Shown here in pieces: positions 5,155-10,567 of a stretch of 24,661 bases of DNA; position 1 is the first letter of the stretch, and each line of letters begins with the position of its first letter. The notes beneath the pieces were generated by a model. It made no database searches. It had not been told where the DNA came from and worked only from the letters and a program-made list of their open reading frames with translations. A program made the position numbers and the translations under genes. Source of the stretch: a virus; IMG/VR virus record IMGVR_UViG_3300036652_000920, positions 1 to 24,661 of that record. One strand, given 5' to 3'.

Positions 5155-6111
5155 CTAGATGAGGGTGTAGTAGTCAGGGAGGACGGGGTCGGGCTGCGGG
5201 CCCGGGTGGGCGGGCTTGTAGGGCCGGTCAGCCACAGGCCCCTGGCTGTACCGGTGGTACTTGCTGTATTCACAGAGCAGGTTGCTGCCTATGTCCATCA
5301 GGCTTGGTACACGGTACCCCAATCGCGGGCATTCCGGTAGTGCACGCAGAGCACCGTACACGGCCTTGACCGTGTCACCTACCCGAGCGTTCGGGTTGAC
5401 GGCCTTGGCGCCCTTGATGGACCCCGGGCCGGGGATCAGAAAGTCGTCCTCGCGGTCCTCTCCACACTGGTATCCCCAGTCGGTGAGCACCTGCATCGCC
5501 ATGAAGTCTCCCACGCCCTTGTTGCGCTTCAGGGCGTTGAACCTCACCGATTGGGTGGGCGCCACCTCCCAGGAAGGCATGACGTCGTCGGGCGAGCCAG
5601 GGGTGAACAGCCGCTGCGTCAGGTTGATGATGGAGTCCAGCTTGTCGGTACCGGGCGTGTCCGACTGCGGGAACACCAGGTAGGCGCTCGTGAAGAAGGG
5701 GCGCTCAGCGCTGGCCTTCGTCCTCGTGATCTTGTGCGGGGTGTCCTTGTGGGCCCGCTCCTGAACGGTCTTGGTCTTGACGGACCCCCGGTACTCCTTC
5801 CAGGCCGCTCGGACGTCCTCGAGAGCCTCGACCGTCGGGTAGCCACCCAGCATGACCGAGAGGTACTGCCACGTCTCGATGCGCCCAGTGTGGCGGTACA
5901 GGAACGCCCGCATGAGGGTGTCTCGTGGGCTCAGCCCCGGCTCGAACAGGTCGGTGAGCAGGAACTGAGTGCCCGGGTCCAGCACGCGGAAGACGTTGGT
6001 GAATTTCCGGGACGCCAGAATGGGGTCGTCGGTCCACGGCTGCGGGGCCCCGGCCTGCCGCTTCTCCCAGATGCGGTGCCGCTCAACTACGAACTGCAGG
6101 AAGTCGTCCAT
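5155..6111 (-). CDS. 5-hmdU DNA kinase helical-domain protein (aGPT-Pplase clade 2 type, 318 aa)
   Basis: The N-terminus FLQFVVERHRIWEKRQAG..QPWTDDPIL...FTNVFR (residues 4-41) is the signature of the family first described by Iyer and colleagues as alpha-glutamyl/putrescinyl-thymine pyrophosphorylase clade 2 and later renamed the 5-hmdU DNA kinase helical domain. The rest is helix-rich, with GVGDFMAMQVLTDWGY (~207-222) resembling a helix-hairpin-helix DNA-contact segment. ATG 6111 forms a TGATG junction with the upstream gene; earlier in-frame starts overlap that gene. It likely recognises hmdU in DNA and works with the separate P-loop kinase two genes downstream. C-terminal ~30 residues are Pro/Tyr-rich and probably disordered. 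Confidence 0.8.
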   Translation of the reverse strand: MDDFLQFVVERHRIWEKRQAGAPQPWTDDPILASRKFTNVFRVLDPGTQFLLTDLFEPGLSPRDTLMRAFLYRHTGRIETWQYLSVMLGGYPTVEALEDVRAAWKEYRGSVKTKTVQERAHKDTPHKITRTKASAERPFFTSAYLVFPQSDTPGTDKLDSIINLTQRLFTPGSPDDVMPSWEVAPTQSVRFNALKRNKGVGDFMAMQVLTDWGYQCGEDREDDFLIPGPGSIKGAKAVNPNARVGDTVKAVYGALRALPECPRLGYRVPSLMDIGSNLLCEYSKYHRYSQGPVADRPYKPAHPGPQPDPVLPDYYTLI

Positions 6112-6317
6112 CACAGCTCGACCGACACAATCCGCACCGCAGTGACCATTGGGCCCCTCCGGTAGCACATGAGCGCGCCCAGGGTGCGCGCCTCGTTGTC
6201 TTCAGCTGTCATGCCCAGCCTCTTCTCTTCCACGTCGACCGTGACGTAGTGGGTGCGGATGTTGGCTGGTGTGGGCGGTCGTACCCGCGCCACGTCAACC
6301 TCCAGCTCATAGAGCAT
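6111..6317 (-). CDS. Small hypothetical protein (68 aa)
   Basis: Starts at ATG 6317 within the end of the zinc-ribbon gene and ends in a TGATG junction with the hmdU kinase helical gene. The sequence alternates in a beta-like way (THYVTVDVEEKRLGM ... MVTAVRIVSVEL) with a helix (AEDNEARTLGALM) between, suggesting a small alpha/beta fold. I do not recognise the family. It is inside the modification operon by coupling. Confidence 0.65.
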   Translation of the reverse strand: MLYELEVDVARVRPPTPANIRTHYVTVDVEEKRLGMTAEDNEARTLGALMCYRRGPMVTAVRIVSVEL

Positions 6318-6453
6318 CGAGGGGCAGCTCGTCCCAGGTGTAGCCGCACCGCCCGCACGTGCGGCGGATCAGGCCGATGAACATGTAGCGGGCGCTGGCG
6401 TAGGAGCTGCCGCACTTCACGCAGCGGCTATGTGGGGAGAAGGGCCGCGTCAC
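6307..6453 (-). CDS. Zinc-ribbon miniprotein (48 aa)
   Basis: A 49-codon frame starts at GTG 6453 (GTGA overlap with the gene upstream) and ends 11 nt inside the next gene. It encodes CVKCGSSYASARYMFIGLIR followed by RTCGRCGYTWDELPL: two CxxCG knuckles about 20 residues apart, the classic zinc ribbon. Its smallness would make gene finders miss it. It probably binds nucleic acid or serves as a small partner of a modification enzyme; no specific family is assigned. Confidence 0.7.
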   Translation of the reverse strand: MTRPFSPHSRCVKCGSSYASARYMFIGLIRRTCGRCGYTWDELPLDAL

Positions 6454-6740
6454 TTCAGCTCCCGGATGGCCTCGAGGATGAGCTCGTCAGCCTTGTCGGT
6501 GTCGACGTCCTCCAGGTAGCCGTCGGAGTCAAACTCGCCGCTGACGAACTTGCCCCGCACGAGCGCCGCGTACACCTCCCACTCCCAGCCGGAGTTGCCG
6601 AACGGGCGCTTGCCGCTGAAGCCCTCGCCCTCCCGCCACACCGTCGCGAGCAGCCTGACCAGGTACTCGCGCACCGAGGACGCTTCGGCGTCGTTGTCGT
6701 GCGGGTCCATGGGGCACTTCAGAACACCCTGGGCACTCAT
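6450..6740 (-). CDS. Conserved actinophage hypothetical protein (96 aa)
   Basis: ATG 6740 overlaps the stop of the PLP-enzyme gene (ATGA) and has GGAGGAGAG 6 nt upstream; longer frames are not needed. The protein (SSVREYLVRLLATVWREGEG... NSGWEWEVYAALVRGKFV...DKADELILEAIREL) is acidic and mixed alpha/beta. I recall closely similar short proteins (LL.TVWREGEGFSGKRPFGNSGWE.DLY.AL...) as frequent hypotheticals in actinophages, not tied to modified-base clusters, so it may be a passenger. No catalytic motif is visible. Confidence 0.75.
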   Translation of the reverse strand: MSAQGVLKCPMDPHDNDAEASSVREYLVRLLATVWREGEGFSGKRPFGNSGWEWEVYAALVRGKFVSGEFDSDGYLEDVDTDKADELILEAIRELK

Positions 6741-7603
6741 GCGAACTCTCCTCCAACGATCCAGAAGCAGGTAGTGCCGTCGCGGCGGGTCCACCACTCG
6801 GGCTGCACCAGGTTGAGCCACCGGATGCATTTTCCTTCGTAAGTCGGGTGAAAATTGATACCGTCCAGCGACTCCTTCATCCGGTCACCGTAGCTGGCCC
6901 ACACGTCATGCAGCGTGAGGAAGTGCAGGTTGACACCCGGGATCTCCATCCCACGGCCAACGAGGGCCAGCCGGTTGGCTGCCCAGGTTCGCCGGTCGGG
7001 CCCGATCTCCATGAGGTAGATGTCGCGCAGTGCGGCGGGGCGCGCGTCGTGCAGGCCGTACAGCACACCACAGGCTGTGTTGGACGAGCCGAACGGCAGC
7101 ACCAGGGTCTCTACCTCGTCAGGCAGGTTGGCGGTCTGGGGCGCCCCCACCCGCAGGAACGCCTCGATCTCCTCTCTCCCGGCGTCGGGCGGCGTGGTTA
7201 TGCCGTAGGGCATCCTCCAGACGCCGGGCTCTCGAGCGGCCTCCAGGGCCGCTCTCTGCAGGGCTGTGTTGTAAGCGACGGGGATGGCCCGCACGGTGGC
7301 CCCGGCGTCCACCGCGATGCGGATGGACGGATGGCGCACGGCCTTCTCCGGAGTGGTGGCGCCCACGATGATCTCACACTCGAGGCCGAAGTCGCGGGCC
7401 ACCACGGCCGACATGGCCGCCTGCGGCGACAACACCGACTGGGCCGACACCACCGTCATGACGTCGCCCCGGGCAGCCGCCTGCCCGATCAGGTGCTGGC
7501 AGGCTCGCAGCTTGGAGCCGTTGACGCCCGGAGGGTCGATGCGGTGAGCGTCCTCCCGCTTGAACCAGCGTCCGCCTCGGAGCTCGACGGGGGTGAGGGT
7601 CAC
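6737..7603 (-). CDS. Fold-type II PLP-dependent enzyme (288 aa)
   Basis: The sequence fits the tryptophan synthase-beta/ACC deaminase/D-cysteine desulfhydrase superfamily: PLP lysine probably Lys31 in NGSKLRACQ, SAQSVLSPQAAMSAVVARDFGLECEIIVG (53-81) as the SNH..A.A..A...G segment, and the phosphate-binding loop PFGSSNTACG (170-179). It is shorter (288 aa) than most members (320-340 aa). GTG 7603 forms a GTGA overlap with the gene upstream; longer in-frame starts lie inside it. PLP chemistry is known in thymidine hypermodification, where amino acids attached to the base are decarboxylated or rearranged, so tailoring of an aminoacyl-thymidine in DNA is the best inference. Free amino-acid metabolism is the alternative. 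Confidence 0.8.
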   Translation of the reverse strand: MTLTPVELRGGRWFKREDAHRIDPPGVNGSKLRACQHLIGQAAARGDVMTVVSAQSVLSPQAAMSAVVARDFGLECEIIVGATTPEKAVRHPSIRIAVDAGATVRAIPVAYNTALQRAALEAAREPGVWRMPYGITTPPDAGREEIEAFLRVGAPQTANLPDEVETLVLPFGSSNTACGVLYGLHDARPAALRDIYLMEIGPDRRTWAANRLALVGRGMEIPGVNLHFLTLHDVWASYGDRMKESLDGINFHPTYEGKCIRWLNLVQPEWWTRRDGTTCFWIVGGEFA

Positions 7604-8307
7604 TTGACTTCCAATCCGATGGGTGCGGCAGGGGTGGGCACGAACGCGGCAGGCTGCCCGGTGCGGGAGAACGACATCACGGTAGACCAGCGGTGCCAGA
7701 ACCCCGCCACCATCCAGTAGCCGTAGAGCTCCTCGAGCCGGTGCGCCAGCGCGCCGAGGTAGGCGGGGTAGTTCACGCAAGTTCCCTCGCCGAGCAGTGA
7801 CTCGTACTTCCGGCGGTGGAGGTGCAAGTATCGAGCGGCGACGTCGGTGAGGACGACGCCCTTGGGCTCTCCAGCGAACACCCGGTCCAGCAGGGCCCGG
7901 TGCTGGGTGCCCTCCCGCGTCTTCCACGCCGTCAGGTCGCCGAAGTCCAGCCCGACGATGTCAGCCTCGTCGTAGTGGACCGGGTTGTAGGAGTCAGCCT
8001 CCATCACGAAGACCCCTGGTACGTGGGCTGCGATGTGCCGCACCGCCTCGGTGCTGGTGTCGTACACGCCGTGGTACCGAGGAGCCCAGAGCTCCTCGAT
8101 CATGAGGGACTGGGCCCCCAGCCCGCCGAAGTACTCCATCGCGGTGTGGACGTTGGGGTGCAGCCCGGCCAGCGCCCGGTAGGCGTGCCACCCCGCCGTC
8201 AGGTGGGCGCTGGCTCCCCGGGGAGACCGCAGCGCCCAGTTCAGGAACCACTCCTGCTTGGGCTCCTCGACACTCATGGTCCACCGCTCGAGGATTGTCA
8301 GCTCCAC
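7600..8307 (-). CDS. Rossmann-fold, methyltransferase-like protein (235 aa)
   Basis: Features like class I SAM-dependent methyltransferases: a glycine-rich turn MEYFGGLGAQSLMIEEL (~58-74) as motif I, an acidic position in HGVYDTSTEAVRHI as motif II, ADSYNPV as motif III and ADIVGLDFGDLTAW (~115-128) as motif IV with an aspartate in place of NPPY. A C-terminal part (ELYGYWMVAGFWHRWSTVMSFSR) is aromatic and beta-like. GTG 8307 has AAGGAG 5-6 nt upstream and overlaps the homing-endonuclease gene by 10 nt. Its place between the AADT-like and PLP genes suggests a tailoring step on modified thymidine. The methyltransferase reading is from motif shape only; a non-catalytic Rossmann protein is possible. 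Confidence 0.55.
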   Translation of the reverse strand: MELTILERWTMSVEEPKQEWFLNWALRSPRGASAHLTAGWHAYRALAGLHPNVHTAMEYFGGLGAQSLMIEELWAPRYHGVYDTSTEAVRHIAAHVPGVFVMEADSYNPVHYDEADIVGLDFGDLTAWKTREGTQHRALLDRVFAGEPKGVVLTDVAARYLHLHRRKYESLLGEGTCVNYPAYLGALAHRLEELYGYWMVAGFWHRWSTVMSFSRTGQPAAFVPTPAAPIGLEVK

Positions 8308-8927
8308 GAACGCTCCTTCCGTACATCGGTCGAACCATCGGCGCGGCCGATGCGGCGTGCACCCTTACGCTGGTTGCAGACGAGGTGGCTCAGCCATAGG
8401 TTGTCGAGATCGTCCGTTCCTCCAGCCCGCGCTGGGGTGATGTGGTCCACGGACCGAGACATCGGAGTGCGGGCTGGAAGGCTAAAGTCGATAGGTAACA
8501 AGCACAACTGGCAGAGGTCTCCGTCACGCTCGTGAAGGACGTCCCCGACCTCGGCGAAGGATCCTCTGAACCCGCCGTAGGTGTTGCCGATCATGTTGTC
8601 ATGCGCCTTTGCACGGGCAGCGGCGAAAGCTGCCTCCTGGGCGGGTGTGCGGGCTCGACCCTTCATTGTTCGTGACAACGACGCGGCCTGTTTAGCCCGA
8701 GACGCGTCGGTATGCGCAGCGCGGGCCGCAACGACGGCAGCCTTCTGGGCTTCTGTGGGGGTACGCCCCGCCCAAGAAGCCTTGAGTGCCGCTCGGTGCT
8801 CGGGGCTTTTGGGCTTCCCCGAGTTGGAAGCGGATATTTTGGCCCTAGTCTCGGCGGACAGGGTCTTTCCTCGGCGCGAAGCAGACATCTTTGCCCGGGT
8901 CTCAGGAGTGTGAGGACGGCCTACCAC
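8298..8927 (-). CDS. NUMOD3/HNH homing endonuclease (209 aa)
   Basis: The N-terminal ~75 residues contain three or four NUMOD3-type DNA-binding repeats (HTPETRAKMSASRRGK, LSAETRAKISASNSGK, KSPEHRAALKASWAG, and later TPAQEAAFAAARAKA). They are followed by an HNH nuclease: CQLC near 141-144, SVDHITPARAGGTDDLDNLWLSHLVCNQRKG near 162-192. This matches freestanding group I intron-style homing endonucleases of phages. The GTG at 8927 has AAGGAG upstream and overlaps the AADT-like gene by 7 nt, and its end overlaps the methyltransferase-like gene by 10 nt, so it has been accommodated neatly in the operon. No intron is visible around it. Base composition is somewhat less GC-rich than its neighbours, in keeping with later arrival. 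Confidence 0.88.
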   Translation of the reverse strand: MVGRPHTPETRAKMSASRRGKTLSAETRAKISASNSGKPKSPEHRAALKASWAGRTPTEAQKAAVVAARAAHTDASRAKQAASLSRTMKGRARTPAQEAAFAAARAKAHDNMIGNTYGGFRGSFAEVGDVLHERDGDLCQLCLLPIDFSLPARTPMSRSVDHITPARAGGTDDLDNLWLSHLVCNQRKGARRIGRADGSTDVRKERSWS

Positions 8928-9958
8928 CTGCGCTCCTTCCGGATACCGAAGTCACCGCGCGCCACCTTGCGGTCAAACTCTGACTCTTCGATAAGAGCAG
9001 AGAAGCTGCTCAGGAGTGGGATCTGACCGGTTTCACGGAACCAATCCTGCTTCACCGGAGCGAGACCGGGATCGTTCGGCGTGTCCTCCAAGCGAAGTTG
9101 GGTAGGGAGATACTTCTTACGAGTTTCCCACAGCAGGTCGAACCGACGGCCGAACCTGGCCTCTGCCTTACGAATCCTCTCGTAGAACATATCCGAGTAG
9201 ACATTCGGATACCTTCGTCGAGGTTTCCACCAGGATTTCCACGTGCAAAACGCCGACTCCAGGGTCAGCCGTCCGGCGTCCGGGTGGTCAACCTCGGCCA
9301 GCAGGCCGTCGGCGTACCGCTCCAGCTCCGGCACGATGCCCAGCATGTCGGGCGTGCCCTCGTCCCAGTACACGGCGTCGTACCCCGCCACCGTCGCGAT
9401 GCCGTTGCGGTGCGACTTGGACCCTGCCTTGTCCTCGAGCATCCAGGTGCCCGCGTCGGGGACGGATGGCCCCAGCAGGATGCGCGCGTACTCGATCATG
9501 GACCAGGTAGACAGGCGACCCATGTAGGGCTGGCTGAACGCCCACTTCCAGGTGGCGTCCCAGCCCAGGCGCCCGGCGCCGAGCCAGGTGGTGCCCGGAT
9601 GGTGACCGTAGACCTCGTGCCACTGCTCGGTAGCGACGCCGAACTTGCTCTTCTGGTGGCGCCGGTCGGTGTCCCACTCGAGCTTCTTGAAGTGCTCGTT
9701 CCAGAAGGCCACGGCGTCGGCCCAGCGGTCGGGCGTGGGCGCGGCCTCGAGCAGGAGCAGGGACGTCACGGCGTTCTGGGTGTTGCCGTTCAGCCACACC
9801 AGCCACGCCCTCTGGTCCTCGTCCAGCTCGAGCTCTTCAGCTATGGCGGGCAGCATCTGGTACACCGCGCCCGGGTGGCTCTTGTACTCCAGGTGCATCC
9901 TGTAGAACTCCAGGAAGCTCTCGCGCCGGTTCTCCGGAAGCCGGTAGTCGATGGTCAT
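8921..9958 (-). CDS. Amino acid:DNA transferase-like protein (aGPT-Pplase clade 3 type, 345 aa)
   Basis: The N-terminus FLEFYRMHLEYKSHPGAVY (15-33) and QRAWLVWLNGNTQNAVTSLLLL (49-70) are the hallmark of the family named alpha-glutamyl/putrescinyl-thymine pyrophosphorylase clade 3. Further conserved-looking charged segments are DTDRRHQKSKF (~97-107), EDKAGSKSHRNG and TWKSWWKPRRRYPNVYSDMFYERI. In phages M6 and ViI, enzymes of this broader group displace the phosphate(s) of phospho-hmdU in DNA with an amino acid (amino acid:DNA transferases). ATG 9958 has GGGAG 5 nt upstream and overlaps the 46-aa gene. The amino acid used (glycine and serine are known elsewhere) cannot be told from sequence. 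Confidence 0.78.
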   Translation of the reverse strand: MTIDYRLPENRRESFLEFYRMHLEYKSHPGAVYQMLPAIAEELELDEDQRAWLVWLNGNTQNAVTSLLLLEAAPTPDRWADAVAFWNEHFKKLEWDTDRRHQKSKFGVATEQWHEVYGHHPGTTWLGAGRLGWDATWKWAFSQPYMGRLSTWSMIEYARILLGPSVPDAGTWMLEDKAGSKSHRNGIATVAGYDAVYWDEGTPDMLGIVPELERYADGLLAEVDHPDAGRLTLESAFCTWKSWWKPRRRYPNVYSDMFYERIRKAEARFGRRFDLLWETRKKYLPTQLRLEDTPNDPGLAPVKQDWFRETGQIPLLSSFSALIEESEFDRKVARGDFGIRKERRW

Positions 9959-10095
9959 ACTGGCTCCCACTCGATGCCGACCGAGTTGAGACCCTCGGAC
10001 ACGCGGTCCCAGAAGTCAGCCGGGAACGCCGTACCGTCCTCGTGGTCCTTGGGCCAGACGTAGATCTGCGGGTCCTGGCCGAACTCGTCGCTCAT
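9955..10095 (-). CDS. Small acidic hypothetical protein (46 aa)
   Basis: A 47-codon frame starts at ATG 10095, 1 nt after the stop of the upstream gene, and ends in an ATGA overlap with the AADT-like gene. The product is acidic and aromatic (DEFGQDPQIYVWPKDHEDG..FPADFWDRVSEGLNSVGIEWEPV). No motif is recognised. The two tight junctions are the main evidence that it is translated; it could be a small partner of the transferase. Confidence 0.6.
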   Translation of the reverse strand: MSDEFGQDPQIYVWPKDHEDGTAFPADFWDRVSEGLNSVGIEWEPV

Positions 10096-10096
10096 G

Positions 10097-10567
10097 TCAG
10101 CGGTGTCCTATCGAGTTGTGGATGTGCACGTCGAAGTACCAACGACGGGCAGCCGTTCGATCTGCCCAGGGGCGCGAGTGTAGCCCGCACAGCGGGCAGT
10201 CGACTTGGACGTACCCGGGTGCCGTATTACTGGCAGCGAACTGAGGTTCTAGGGCCACGAAGATGTCGGCGAGGCGAACCGATGCGAGCTTGTGGGTTGC
10301 CGTCCACACCATATCCGGACGCGGCCCTACCGTGACGTATCCCAACTTCACCAGAAGGTCTCGCATGCGGTAGAACCTCTGGCGGTCGCAGGCAAAGACG
10401 CTGCGCCGCATGAAGACGTTGGTCTCTGGCGCTACCTCCAGCACGGCCTTCATGCGCTCCAAAATCTCGGTAGTGGCCCTGGGCCCACCCGGGGAGGCAG
10501 GCTTGCGCGGGCCCCGGTTTCCCTTGGGGATGTGCACCAGACGCTCGGTGTTCGATGTGACGTTCAT
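10097..10567 (-). CDS. Hypothetical protein with wHTH-like core and C-terminal Zn motif (156 aa)
   Basis: Residues ~33-85 (TTEILERMKAVLEVAP... VFMRRSVFACDRQRFYRMRDLLVKLGYVTVGPR) look like a winged-helix: two helices, a recognition-type helix and a beta wing. The C-terminus has CPLCGLHSRPW and, about 20 residues later, HIHNSIGH, a possible Zn-binding CxxC...HxH. The N-terminus is basic and Pro/Gly-rich. ATG 10567 overlaps the stop of the polymerase gene (ATGA). Possibly a DNA-binding accessory of the polymerase or a regulator; no family is recognised. Confidence 0.6.
   Translation of the reverse strand: MNVTSNTERLVHIPKGNRGPRKPASPGGPRATTEILERMKAVLEVAPETNVFMRRSVFACDRQRFYRMRDLLVKLGYVTVGPRPDMVWTATHKLASVRLADIFVALEPQFAASNTAPGYVQVDCPLCGLHSRPWADRTAARRWYFDVHIHNSIGHR

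Noticed and set aside
3999-5162. 387-codon plus-strand frame opposite the ThyA-MazG gene
   Set aside because: Composition is typical of antisense GC-rich shadows; the minus strand carries recognisable ThyA motifs.
3648-5273. 541-aa version of the ThyA-like protein
   Set aside because: Its first ~63 residues are Thr/Pro/Ser/Arg-rich and overlap the end of the upstream gene; GTG 5084 has a ribosome binding site just before the conserved part.
6209-6415. 68-codon minus frame MRQLLRQRPLH...
   Set aside because: Arg/His/Pro-rich shadow; the alternative frame 6307-6453 gives a clean zinc ribbon with exact junctions.
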